A stretch of 64,000 nt of DNA from Gnetum montanum (taxonomy: Eukaryota; Streptophyta; Gnetopsida; Gnetales; Gnetaceae): contig MNCI01035213.1 of the NCBI GenBank assembly GCA_015680685.1, forward strand, positions 82,345-146,344, in the 5' to 3' direction. The notes under the pieces were generated by a model, which was given only the letters and a program-made list of their open reading frames with translations, ran no database searches and was not told the origin of the DNA. This document shows, piece by piece, positions 1-10,136 of the stretch. Made by a program: the position numbers and the translations under genes. Within the stretch, counting starts at the first letter, position 1. Every line of letters begins with the position of its first letter.

Positions 1-322
1 TTTTTGCAAAATTTTATTTGTTACAAGTAGGTATTATAAGGACCGCGTAGACTAGGCAATTGAACAAAATAGGAACTCTCAACAACTCACAGTACTTGGC
101 AAAGTTGGCTGAATCTCTTTAAGATAAGTCATCTATAGTTCACATATAACGCAATCGTTTCATTTTTCACAACCGCACGCCGCAACAGCACACACACATA
201 CTCACATTAACTACTGAGTTTATTTGGAGGTATCTGGGCCTTGGTGTTGCCAGAGACCAGCAGGGACCTAAATCCTGTTCGAGGACACTCATTGGCGGTC
301 GCGTCCCAAACGGTTGCCAACA
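1..322. mobile_element. End of CpG-rich LTR-type element D
   Basis: The segment ends at 321-322 in CCAACA, which read from the other strand begins TGTTGG, the usual LTR terminus. Immediately beyond it (323 on) is integrase coding sequence of element C on the minus strand, which stops making sense exactly at this border. The segment is far richer in CpG than nearly all the rest of the window (for example around 42-46, 168-182 and 293-313), so it is probably the youngest layer or escaped methylation decay. Its orientation cannot be told, because only one terminus is inside the window. No coding function recognised. Confidence 0.55.
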
Positions 323-408
323 ATATGCATTAGAAAAATTTAACTTTATTCCTAAAATTCTCCAAAGGAACCTCCAAAAGTAACTTGTGAATTTGGATTC
401 TATGTTAC
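323..408 (-). pseudogene. Element C integrase, distal catalytic-core fragment
   Basis: Read on the minus strand from 408, this encodes SNIESKFTSYFWRFLW then LNFSNAY, matching the chromovirus integrase stretch SDRDTKFTSYFW...LGTKLNFSTAYHPQTDG. It is the direct continuation of the integrase that breaks off at 11178 on the far side of element A. Joining the two sides through one copy of the 5 bp target site keeps the frame. It is cut again at 322 by element D, before the HPQTDG stretch. Non-functional. Confidence 0.85.
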
Positions 409-1433
409 TAAAACACCCCCAAAATAAGATTCATCTTATATCTCATAGCCAAAATTCTTTGTAATTTGGTGGGAAAATAAGGTACAAGTGACTTATTTTC
501 CAAAAAATTTAGTGTTATGGTCACATGTTACTAAAATTTAAGACCTCATGCATCATAGCTTACAAAATTTGGAAATTCCATGTTTGCTAGATTATGGAAG
601 CTAAGAATGCTTCAAAAGCTACAAAATTTGATACCTTAGCCTTGTACATTGGGTATTCAAGTTTTGTATGCTAGACAACCTACAAAGATAGTGTACAAGA
701 TTTGGGTTTAAATCTTGTACACTGGACATGGAAATTCTATATGTTGGGCAGCGTATATAGGTAGTGTATGGAGAGCAAAGAATTAGATAAAATTATTCAT
801 ATGTTTCATGTAATTATTCTAGATACAATAGAGGTGCCAAAAATCTATAATCAATCATGATAGAATTAACTAGTAACAAGACAAGGACCCAAGGCCTATT
901 TTCATTACAAGGACTTTTGGGCATTTTGCATCTACATTGAATCTAAGAATTTCAAGTAGTGCAAACACTTAAGAGTCCACTATGAACAACATCATTTTTC
1001 CATAGCATAGACCACTAGAGTAGACTAGTAAAGTTAAGGAGTAGATCCATAGAGATACATTGTAGAATTCACCTTGTGATTGTATCAAGGCCTAAAGATG
1101 TTATTTCATCCTTTTGATTTTCTAAAACCTATAATCTGTATCTTCTAAACATTTTCTTATAATATTTTATTTCATAGTATTAATATCAAATTATCCTTTT
1201 GTTTTATCATTTTTTGCCTATCATCCTATTATAGTCTTTTGTGCTATGTTTTAAAATTAAGACAATCATTCACATTCTTTTTTATTTCCTAGTAACAAAC
1301 CCTCTAAGTCCTCATTCGGTTGACAAGACTATTTGAGGCACTCATAGATCCTTCTTAAGGATCATGGATCTATGGATTAAACTATTTCAATGGGTATTTT
1401 TGGCCCTTCAACACAAAGTTTTACATTGCTACA
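409..1433 (+). repeat. Element A 5' LTR
   Basis: Aligns along its whole length with 10137-11177, for example the shared run TAGCCAAAATTCTTTGTAAT near 447 and 10173, and the tail ending CATTGCTACA against CATCGCTATA. The start TAAAACACC corresponds to TGAAACACC in element B, so the canonical TG has mutated. No other coding content seen. Confidence 0.85.
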
Positions 1434-1434
1434 A

Positions 1435-1458
1435 TTTTTTGGTGCTAGAAGAAGGACC
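1435..1458 (+). other. Element A primer-binding-site position
   Basis: Directly after the LTR comes TTTTGGTGCTAGAAGAAGG, in the usual position for a tRNA primer site. I do not assign the tRNA with confidence; it is not the Met-type site of element C nor the Asp-type site of elements E, F and G. Confidence 0.4.
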
Positions 1459-1875
1459 TTTCCGTAACTTCTTTGTCTAACCCTATTGTAATTTTTACCT
1501 TCTAACTCTTATTCACAATAGCATGTTTCTGATATTTTAATCAGAAAATTTGTTTTTAGATTTTACCTAGTGCAACATGTATGCCACAACCAATTTTTGG
1601 CCAAAAAAACCCTTTTTTTGTCACTATTTGAAGTGTAGTTTGCAGTGTAGTTTCTCTTCCTTGTAACCAGCAACTTTGAAAAATTTATCTTTTATTATTT
1701 TAGTTTTAGTGTGCAACATTCCTACCCACCATATGCTAGAGAAAACTTCTAAAATAATAAAAATATTTTTTAATTTTATAGTTATGATTGTAGTGCATAC
1801 ACTAGAACCTCTTCCTAATTTTTCAATGTTAGCAAAACTTAGGAAAGTTTAATTTCTCATTGTAATAGCAACCTT
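1459..1875 (+). other. Element A leader, no feature seen
   Basis: Untranslated leader between the primer site and the AAAGCTTT repeat array. I see no open frame or motif that can be supported. Confidence 0.3.
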
Positions 1876-2300
1876 CATACACTAAAGCTTTCATATGTTG
1901 TGTTAGCTAAAGCTTTTGTATGCTATGTATGCTAAAGCTTTCATATGCTGGGTAGTTAACGCTTTGTATGCTATAACTTTCATTTGCTATGTGTACATTA
2001 AAGCTTTTATTTTCTTCATATGCTAAAGCTTTAGTATGCTATGTAGTTAAGGCTTTGTACACTGAAGCTTTCATTTACTTAGTATGCTAAAGCTTTAGTA
2101 TGTTGTGTAGTTAAAGCTTTGTATGTCGAAGTTTTCATTTGCTACATACAGTAAAGCTCTAGTATGTTATATATGCTAAGGTTTTGTATGCTAAGACTAT
2201 TTCATATGCAAGGATTACCTATATCATATGCTAGGATTACCTACATCAGACACTAGGATTATCTCATATGCTTAGCAGTCTCATATGCTAAGCCTTCTAG
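1876..2300 (+). repeat. Leader array of TATGCTAAAGCTTT words
   Basis: More than ten short, irregularly spaced copies of words such as TATGCTAAAGCTTTCATATG, with the palindrome AAAGCTTT at the centre, later giving way to CATATGCTAGGATTACCT. It lies in the 5' leader of element A upstream of gag. The LTR of A contains related words (ATATGCTAGGCAACATAC near 10470), so the array may derive from LTR sequence. 2301-2680 holds nothing else that I can support. Confidence 0.7.
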
Positions 2301-2680
2301 CTTATCGCTAAGTTTAACACTTTGTTGATACCTTTTCATCGATAAACCATATTACCACTTAGCCTCACCTACATGGCCTCTAACTAGGATGGAGCTTGCG
2401 TCCATAACTCAAGAGACCTAGTGGTGATAGAGTGTATCAATCACTTAGGTAGAGGAAGAAGAACTTAGATTTTGTAGTTATAAATGAGGAATTCTATAAC
2501 TTCTTTTGTGCAAAAATACATATAGGTTGGCCTCCTTATACTGTGCTCTAAGTTTAATGCTAAGCATCAATTTAAAATCATACAATGGGATGGTAAAGAA
2601 TACATCCCCTCACCTTATGATAAAATCCCTTTGATGTAATACAACTAATAAATGTAGATGAGTGGAGTGAGGAGATTACT

Positions 2681-5160
2681 TTGAATAGGAATCAAGAGAA
2701 GCAAGATGAGTTTGAGGTGGAACAAGAGCCAGATACCTTTACAAGGAGTCTCTTCCAAAAATTGGCTTCCCAAGTAACTATTCCTTATTCTGCATCTCCT
2801 ATGTCATTTGTGGAAAAAATTCCTTCATCTTCTCCTTCTCCTATCCATCCCACCATGTTCTGGTTAGTGCCTATAGTTTCTATCCACCAAGCTCAAATTT
2901 TCTCCAAACCTACCTCCCTATTTTCATTGTTACCCTTTGCTACACAACCTTACTTTGCATGATCATCACCTGTGGTGTATAATACATTCCATCCTTTCTA
3001 AATCCTAGTGGATCCTTTCATGGGACCCTAGGCTATGCAAGCCTCTCATACCCCCTTCACCCCCTTTATTTCTCTAGTTCCAACATAGACATCCTTCTTG
3101 TTGTTTAACCCTCTTGCCACCATGATTACCAAGCCTTGTCCATCATTACCATTGCCCATTGCACAATCCCAAGCCTTCCAACTCTTTTCATAGCCATCTA
3201 TAGAAATTCCACAATCCATGGGGATGCCCCAAGGTTTGGATCAAGCCTTCCAAATGATCCAAGACCTCACCAAAGAGTTATGAAAGCTCAAAGCCTCTAC
3301 TACTTTGATGGTTAAGATAATGGACTTCTACAAAGATGATTCCATTAGTCCTACCATCCCCCAAATAACTCATCCCATGGCCATGAACATTCCCTAATTC
3401 ACCAAATACAATGATGAGGGTGATCCCAACTCACATCTTCTTACCTTCCATTCTGAGTGCTTGTTGTTACAAGCTTGGCCCTACACTATTATGTGCATCT
3501 TCCCTATGTCACTCACTATAAAAGCCTTGCATTAGTACCATGAATTATCTAGGGGTTCTATTTCCTTCCTTGAATACCTCATAAACCAATTTTTCAACCA
3601 CTTCAGATACATCTTGAAGCTTGATACAACATTGAACCAACTTATGAAGGTAAATCAAGGGTCACTTGAACTAGTACAAAGCTTCATTCAGATATGGAAT
3701 GCAACACTCAAAAAAATCCCCAAGGCCATCTCTAAAACTCACCTCTTAACCATATTCAAGGAAGTGGTCAATGAATTTATCAGGTTAAAACTATATTACT
3801 TAGAATCTTAGTCATTGGGCCAAGCCTTTTCACAAATCAAGAACATAGAAGAAGTCGCTAAAGCTAGCAATGATTTGGCCTACATGGCCTATAAAAACCA
3901 ACACACAAGAAGGGATAGAGATAGAACTAAGTAAGAGAAAGCTATGGCTAAAGTATCCAAGGATACAAAGTAAGTAGAAAGGTAGTGATCACCACCATGC
4001 AACACATCTTCTGACACATCATAACCATCCACTTCCTACACTCCCAATCAACTAAGAACTTTTGATAGAAGGATAGGGTTATTTATGCTAGGTTACTAAT
4101 GAATCCCTCTAAGATTTTAGAAAAATTGCTTAAAGACCAATGCATACAACATAAGCAACTATATAAAGAAGCTTGTAAGAGGAAAAATCATCTTTGTGAC
4201 ATAGCCAGAGATCCAACAATAGTGACCAAAGATGATCCCAAGACACCAAAGTACTTTAGATTGGATAGGTTTTACCATTATTATTAAATAATTGATCATG
4301 ATACCAATTTTTTCCTAGAATTGAAAGATGACATCCGAAAGATGATTGACCATGGGGATTTAGTTTTGAACAAGGCTAACTCACCAAAAACTAATAACTC
4401 TTACACTGTAGCCTCATTCACGATAATCAAATAGTCTAACCCTCCTAGGGAACCACTCATTTTCAAGGTGTTACTTGAACCTCAAAACATAAAGCCTAAA
4501 TCTCACTTCATCATTAGGTACCACCACCTATAGCTCCTAAGAAGTCCTTCATTATACATGTTCCACCTTTAGTGGCATCAACTTCATAACCCAACCCACA
4601 TGTTACCAACCCTCCTAAAGAACCATTTATTATTAGGGTTCCTTAAACTTCAATAAGTGAACCCATAATAAACTAAGATCAAGGTTTTCCTATAGTGGCC
4701 AATAATTCAAGAGTTAACATTAGACCATCACCACAAAGGTAACAAAAACAACCTATTGCCAAACCAACAAATAAGCCCACTAAAGGTAGCCAACAAAAAT
4801 AGGCTTGCAAATAAGTTGACCCATCAAGACATACATCAAGATTAGATACACCCATAGATAGGGGGTCCAAGAAACATACCTTAAAACATGATCCAAAAAT
4901 TATAGGAAGGATGGGCGAGATCAAAACCACCAAGGCTAAAACATCACATGCCATGGAAAAGAATTTCCTTGCAATGATGAAACAAGCCAAATAGTTTTTC
5001 AAGCAAAAGAACATGTCGTTCAACCTATACAACTTAGTCATAACTTCTTATACTCATAGGGATGCACTATCACAAGTGTTAACTTCTATTATTGTGAGAG
5101 GAGACATTCTTGCCAACAAGGAGTCTATCCAATCTATCACTGAGCAAGCTTAACTTAGGG
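2681..5160 (+). pseudogene. Element A gag (Tat-type), broken
   Basis: Encodes the structural Gag polyprotein of a Ty3/gypsy element. The recognisable capsid core runs about 3390-3920: KYNDEGDPNSHLLTFHSECL, then ISFLEYLINQFFNHFRY and SLELVQSFIQIWNATLKKIP, the pattern of the plant retrotransposon gag domain (long helix, W/F-x-x-L, E/S-x-x-x-F-I). An open stretch at 2681-2962 is the likely N-terminal region, rich in Ser/Pro. Downstream, about 4680-5150, the Lys-rich text leads into YNLVITSYTHRDALSQVLTS, matched in element B by YNLIMNFIAHREALVKMLTS. Several in-frame stops and at least two frame changes; non-functional. The minus-strand open frame at 4679-5041 is a shadow of this gene. Confidence 0.75.
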
Positions 5161-5800
5161 AAAATTGGTGTCAACACATGCTTCACTTTTGTGATAGTGA
5201 GGTGAAGATGGACTCATAAAATAGAGAAGTTAGATCTACTCTTCTCTTGATTACTATATGTGTTGGCAAGTACAAGGTTCATCATGTTCATGTGGATGAT
5301 GGGATAGAAGCTAATGTGATATCATACACTATCATTGAGAAACAAGCCTTAACTGAAAAAATTCAAGAAACCACCACCTCAACACTCAAGTTGTTTAACA
5401 ATTTGTGGATAGTTGTACACGGTTCTATCTCCTTGTAATTCATAGCTAGAGAATAATTCCCACATCTGCTAACTTCCTACTGGTTAAAGAAACACCCGGT
5501 TTCAACTTGATCCTACAAAGATCATGGTTGGCTAAGCTTCATGTGGTCTTATCTCCTATATACTAGGAGATCCATTTACCATTCAAGGAAGAGGAAATTA
5601 TGATTCATGGAGACAATGTATCAGTACCATCAATTAACTATGTCAATATTGACTAAAGTTTGGAGATGGAGTTTTAAGAGGAGACTACCAAAACTCAAGC
5701 TAGGGCTAGTACCAATAGAAAAAACAAATAAAAATAACAACAATGAGGATAAAATCACCAAAACTGCAACATTAGGAGATAAAAAAAACACCTACTAATT
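5160..5800 (+). pseudogene. Element A aspartic protease
   Basis: Retroviral-type aspartic protease domain that would cleave Gag-Pol. The active-site region reads VHVDDGIEANVISYTI (canonical D-S/T-G is D-D-G here), and further on the flap/LGRPWL region is degraded to LQRSWLAKLHVV. The matching text in element B is CVDDGAVTNVISYNI and LILGRPWLAQLWVV, so both carry the same unusual DDG. Follows gag directly. No reverse transcriptase follows; instead the GGCC subrepeats begin about 200 bp later. In-frame stops present. Confidence 0.75.
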
Positions 5801-5994
5801 CTCATATTAAATGAGAAGTATGATGAGCATGGGATCATACAAAGAAAGCCTATTGATTTATCAAGGGTCAAGAAACAAGTGCATTGTAGATATATTATTC
5901 CTTCTTTTACTAATGGAAGTTTGTTTACCCTTGCAACCTTATGTCATGTTTCATTATTTATTTTACCCTTATATGCCCTTTAAATGATATCTCA

Positions 5995-6145
5995 TACTGG
6001 GTAGGAAAGTATGGATCATGGCCTGCTAAGGCCTAAAAATGGCAACAACATAGTTTGGCAAGGCCTAAATTTGGTAAACCATGGCCTACCAAGGCCTAAA
6101 ACTAGTAAAGCCATGGCCTACAAGGGCCTAAAACTAGTAAACCTA
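5995..6145 (+). repeat. CATGGCCTACNAAGGCCTAAAACTAG subrepeats (element A)
   Basis: Four tandem ~40 bp units around CCATGGCCTAC and AAGGCCTAAAACTAGTAAA, rich in the palindromes CCATGG and AGGCCT. The same family, inverted with its element, occurs three times in element B: 30060-30190 (after protease), 20300-20340 (before RT) and 16310-16470 (after integrase). These units therefore mark module borders in this element family. Confidence 0.7.
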
Positions 6146-6689
6146 ATAGCTTCTTCTTTCTTCCCCTTATACCAACATTGTGACTAGTCTACCCAATAGC
6201 ATCATTTACAAGTCTTACTTACATGCTTATACATTGTTTTATCAATTTCACCATATATCCCTGTTGCATTTACGACTTATGTTCATATAAAAATATAAAG
6301 AATAGAGGAATATAGATATATGATGAAAAAAATTAAACATTTGTAGCCAAAGGTCCATAGTCATAGCCACAATTATATAGTATAAAAAAAATAGACAATA
6401 CATAGTCTTTAAATTTATGAATATGGTGACTATCCACCAACCATGAAACTTAAGATTGCCATCCTGACATAATATTAACATTAAAATCTTCGATCAAACT
6501 AGGGGAAAGGAGGAGGAATGTTTTCAAGCTGATCACTATCATCACTAGGACCTATGAATAATAAGAACATGTAATCATTAGAGCATGGATTGACCTTGAA
6601 ACTACACTAAAACACAAAAAATAATTTTTTGGAAACTACTAATCAAAGAAACAAAATAATCAAGCCATATATACAAAAGTGAAGACATG
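6146..6689 (+). other. Spacer, no recognisable feature
   Basis: AT-rich sequence between the GGCC subrepeats and the REF6-like fragment. Open frames on the minus strand (6248-6481, 6602-6877) have no recognisable domain. The last part may hold more of the captured gene, but I cannot show it. Confidence 0.3.
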
Positions 6690-7450
6690 GAGATGTTCAT
6701 GATGTGATGATGATAATTCTCATGGTTTAAAAGAATTTGACTATTTCTCCTTCCATGAGTAGTCCATATGATATTGTTGATAACTAGAGGACAAGTTTGC
6801 AAGGGGTGAAGAGACAAAAAACTATTATTTTGAGAATAAGAGGTGGTAGAGTTGGTGAGAATGCTATTACAACTCATATATATTGAAAAATATTTCTCTT
6901 GAAAAATTTCATGGATTAGCTAGAGGTGGTCCATGTACAAGGTTAAGATCAAAAACAAAACCCAATGATGAAATGGATGAAACTCATGAAGGTACTTTTC
7001 CTCAGCAAGAATCATTCAAGAATTTGTTAAAAAAAAAAAAACAAGGTTGTAAATATGGATATGCATTATTGTGACATGGGGGGTTGTAGCATGATTTTTG
7101 CTTTCAAGTAAGAGCTTCAATTACATAAGTGCAATCCACACATTTTTAAAGAATGTGGAAAAAATTTTCTTTTCAAATAAATACTATTACGTTATTCATG
7201 GAAGAGCTACAAAATGAGATTCAAATAGGCATGGGCAAAGAATTGAACATTATCATGTGCATACTAGGGAATGTTCATATGAAAGTAAGACAACAGGATG
7301 TGGTAAAACATTTAGACTTGTTTCAAATTATGGTTGCAATGGAAAGAATATTGGCAACTATTTTAATGTGAATAATTGTAGAGAAAAAATTCATTCTTTA
7401 TTTCTTGGTTATATAAAGCTAAAAATGCATAGAAATTTGAATTAAGAACT
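6690..7450 (+). pseudogene. REF6/ELF6 (JMJ12/JMJ11)-type C2H2 zinc-finger tail, captured fragment
   Basis: Host-gene fragment resembling the C-terminus of REF6-type plant H3K27 demethylases, whose fingers target the enzyme to DNA. Seen in order: FARGEETKNYYFENK; GGPCTRLRSKTKPNDEM (the GPCTRLR linker before the fingers); then from 7070 finger 1 CDMGGCSMIFAFK-stop-ELQLHK; finger 2 ECGKNFLFK; YKMRFK-stop-AWAKN, matching CKMTFKWAWAR with Trp changed to TAG; from 7245 EHYHVHTRECSYESK and TTGCGKTFRLVSNY, matching HIRVHTG...PGCGQTFRFVSDF. Two frame changes, one at the A-run 7029-7041 and one near 7240; about 13 residues between fingers 2 and 3 are missing, and several zinc ligands are lost. Only the finger tail is present, no JmjN/JmjC domain seen. 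It lies between the LTRs of element A, in the sense direction. What follows (7350-7450) may be 3' UTR. Confidence 0.85.
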
Positions 7451-7755
7451 AACTACCAATTAGTGTTTGATCTTTCACTATGAAAATACTCCAAGTCCTC
7501 GTTAGGTGCCAACTACATAAAATTTGTGTGGTTCATGGCACTATTGATGTCTTGGTAGATTAAAAACCATCTATTAAACATCAATAAATTTTAAATTTTA
7601 AAGCATGAACAACTGGAATATATACTATACCAATAGGCCTTTAAAAAAAGTTCTACAAGGCCATGACCTTGCAAGGGCAGCATAGACCCATTGGAGGCCA
7701 CACAGGCTAAGGGTTGTGAAACCCCACAACTAGGGCTATCCCACCATTGCACACT
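7451..7755 (+). other. Possible captured 3' UTR or element spacer
   Basis: No open frame or recognised motif. REF6 proteins end just after the fingers, so this could be untranslated sequence carried along, but I cannot tell it from element spacer. Confidence 0.25.
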
Positions 7756-8110
7756 TACCATAGCATACAAACGAGCATTTTTTAAAAATAATACTTTTCA
7801 AAATTTGTTTGGAAGCTAAGGGTACACATCCATAGCATACAAGCAGGTGTTTTTAAATAAAAACTTTCCAAAATTTATTTGGAAGCCAAGAGTACATTGC
7901 CATGGTGTACAAACAAGTGTTTTTTTAAAAAAATATTACTATTTTAATTTACAAGTTATGTATGCTATGGTAGTGTATAAAAGAGTGTACGCATAAAAAT
8001 TACTATTTTAATCAACATGTTAAAAACCTAAGATATGTACACTATGGTAGTGTACTTAAGAGCATACTTGAAAACACATAAAAAATTACTATTGTAGTTT
8101 ACATGCTAAA
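7756..8110 (+). repeat. Degenerate ~75-85 bp tandem repeats
   Basis: About three units of CATAGCATACAAACGAGTG followed by a T-rich stretch and TTTGGAAGCTAAGGGTACA (near 7760, 7830, 7900), then about three further units with ACTATTTTAATTTACA and CTATGGTAGTGTA (near 7965, 8045, 8100). The words TATGCTA and GTGTAC also occur in the LTR of element A. Confidence 0.6.
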
Positions 8111-8399
8111 AATCCAAGTTTCATATGTGACCTACTAGACTCCATAAAAACATGAAAATAAAAATAGAACAAAAAGGGTTCTTTATTTTTCTTTCCATAT
8201 GCTACATGTGAGAAAATTAGATACATTGAACTTGGACCTGAAATTGACCATGGCCTCTACATACTAGGCAATACTAATTTTTTTTATCTTACTAAACTAG
8301 TTTGATCATGAAAACCTATTAATTCAATAATTTAAAGCTTCTTTTCCTTAATTTGGATAATTTTTTTTCTGTTTTATTAAATTTTTTCCTATCTTAAAT

Positions 8400-8700
8400 A
8401 CAAAATGACTAAAATTTAAATAAATATTAAATTTAATTAATTAATACTATTTTGACCTTTCTTGCCTTATTTGACCTTGCTTAACCATGTTGCCATATTT
8501 TTATTTTTAACCTTATTTTACCTTGTTTTGACTTTATTTAACCTTATTTTGCTCCATTATTACAATATTTTACATCATTTAGCAAATTTATCATGCACAT
8601 GCCACTTGATGTGCTTATGTTGACATGCATGATTAAGCTATGGAGATGAGGAAGTAATTTCAATAGCCTTTGAGCCTTAATGAACCCTTCTTGTAACTTG
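8400..8700 (+). repeat. TTGACCTTATTT-rich spacer shared with element B
   Basis: Reiterated TTGACCTTATTT / TTAACCTTATTTT words. The reverse complement of the same composition lies at 20030-20270 in element B, just upstream of its RT. In A the RT-integrase segment that should follow is missing, so a deletion junction probably lies between here and about 9190. 8111-8399 holds nothing else that I can support. Confidence 0.5.
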
Positions 8701-8779
8701 TTCGACTAAGTTGACATTTAATGTCTAAGCCTAGAGCCTAAAAGCCTTTGGTCATATAGCCTCAATTCTTTGGAATGTC

Positions 8780-9161
8780 TTAACTACCACTGACCTTAAA
8801 GTCAAAAACATCACAAAGGGTTCTTTGATCAGATTCCCCATTTTCTTCCATAATGATGAGGAGAAAATTCATGAAACCAAGTTCCTCACTAGAACCTAGC
8901 TTGCTTAAGATATCATCAAACCCTTGCATGGAAACATAAAAGTCTTCACATGATCTTAATTCCATCTAATGTTAACATGTTTGCTTTTAGTGTTATTGGC
9001 CTTTTTTTACAAGTTTGAACAAACAAATGATGTCGATAAATTCTATGCCCTACAACAAGTGAGCCTGCATGACATCTTATCTCTTCTTTATAGCATCTCA
9101 AGGAAATGAAAACTTTGTATAAATTTGTGAAATAAAATACAAATTTATTATGTTGTATCAC
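8780..9161 (-). other. Two overlapping minus-strand open frames of unknown origin
   Basis: Frames 8946-9161 and 8780-8965 overlap by about 20 bases in different frames. The second is of good amino-acid complexity (for example SEELGFMNFLLIIMEENGES). I do not recognise the product. It has no visible counterpart in element B at this place, so it could be a second captured fragment with one frameshift, or chance. Confidence 0.25.
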
Positions 9162-9279
9162 TTATAACCTATGGTGGTCTATATTCTACTTATTATCTCA
9201 TGTGGCCTTATGCAATCTCTTGTAATAACATATATTCTTTAACTTGTTTTTCTTGTCCTCTTAGAGTTGTGCTTACAAG

Positions 9280-9423
9280 ATGAAGCCTAGATTCATTGTA
9301 AGGGTGCAATTGATTGCAATAGTGAGTTACCACATGATCTCGATGCACGAGATTCAATTAGCTTGTCCAACTATGCCAAGAGTGCTTATCTTACATCACT
9401 TTTGTTACCCTTCTAAGCTATAA
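9280..9423 (+). pseudogene. Small 3' gene, first coding exon (element A copy)
   Basis: Open frame beginning MKPRFIVRVQLIAIVSYHMI, preceded by GTGCTTACAAG, a plausible splice acceptor right before the ATG. The matching place in element B (16192 downward) reads MKPKVIVEVQLITVASHHVI after a similar TTTGCAAG. Conservation between two diverged copies suggests a real third ORF, located between the integrase position and the 3' LTR as in other Tat elements. Function unknown. Confidence 0.55.
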
Positions 9424-9659
9424 TTCCATAACTGAAGTAAAAAATTCTTTACTGTAATAATAGTGAAAATAAATGTTTGACATTCATGCACCATGACCAT
9501 GTGACATCTTTTCCTGCATGCTCCATAGATCAAGTTCATTAAATGTAACACATCTCATTTAATGAGAGAGTGAAGCAAAATTCAGCATGCTCCACCAATC
9601 AAGTACACTACATGTAACACATTTTGTTTAGTGAGAAAAAATGTTACCTTTTTAATGAA

Positions 9660-10085
9660 GATTTCACTCAAGAAAAAGAGGAGAAAATGCCAAGAAATCC
9701 AAAGAAACCAATGAAGCCTAATGCAAAACAAATGTCTCCAAATAAAAAAAAAGGAAAGGACCTAATGGCTAAAGAAACCTAAGAATGAAGTGTTCATTCC
9801 TCCAAAACATTATTGAGTAACTGGTAGTTTGAGTACAAACCATGTAGACCTTTTCATCCAATTCACATGTTGCATACATTCCATTGCCATGATGTCAACA
9901 TTTGGAATTACTTGTTAGCTCGTGTAACCATGCCCCTATAGTGATCGATCTCATCCCAAACTCTTGGCATCCCATCGTGACCTTATTTTACTATAGTGAG
10001 TACTCCTTGGTAGCATTGAATAGCTACTGAATCAAGTGTGGAGAGAAAGAATTGGTGATAAACCTATAGTAGTGTTTCTAATTCT
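9660..10085 (+). pseudogene. Small 3' gene, Lys-rich second part (element A copy)
   Basis: Starts with a Lys-rich stretch (KMPRNPKKPMKPNAKQMSPN) and runs with frame changes toward the purine tract. The element B copy (15866-15432) has the same layout: Lys-rich beginning, then a Cys/His-containing stretch. Probably the C-terminal part of the same small gene. Function unknown; broken. 9424-9659 holds no feature that I can support. Confidence 0.4.
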
Positions 10086-10117
10086 TTGTTGATGTCTCTT
10101 GGGTCAATCCTCAAAAC

Positions 10118-10136
10118 ATCAACAAAGAGGGGCCAA
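10118..10136 (+). other. Element A polypurine tract
   Basis: ATCAACAAAGAGGGGCCAA ends at the first base of the 3' LTR. Element B has the same tract (ATCAACAAAGAGGAGCCAA) on the minus strand at 15372-15354. This is the usual primer for plus-strand synthesis and fixes the LTR start. Confidence 0.7.

Noticed and set aside
250-300. GTTCGAGGAC as a pol III B box or Cassandra-like 5S domain
   Set aside because: The last B-box position does not fit, no A box at proper distance, and no 5S-like sequence is present.
181-330. Short minus-strand frame continuing from the integrase into the CpG-rich segment
   Set aside because: After FSNAY the text no longer follows integrase (HPQTDG missing) and the break coincides with the TGTTGG terminus, so it is a transposon border and not an integrase variant.
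4679-5041. Long minus-strand open frame with hydrophobic stretches
   Set aside because: Shadow of the gag end of element A; the plus strand there aligns with the gag end of element B.
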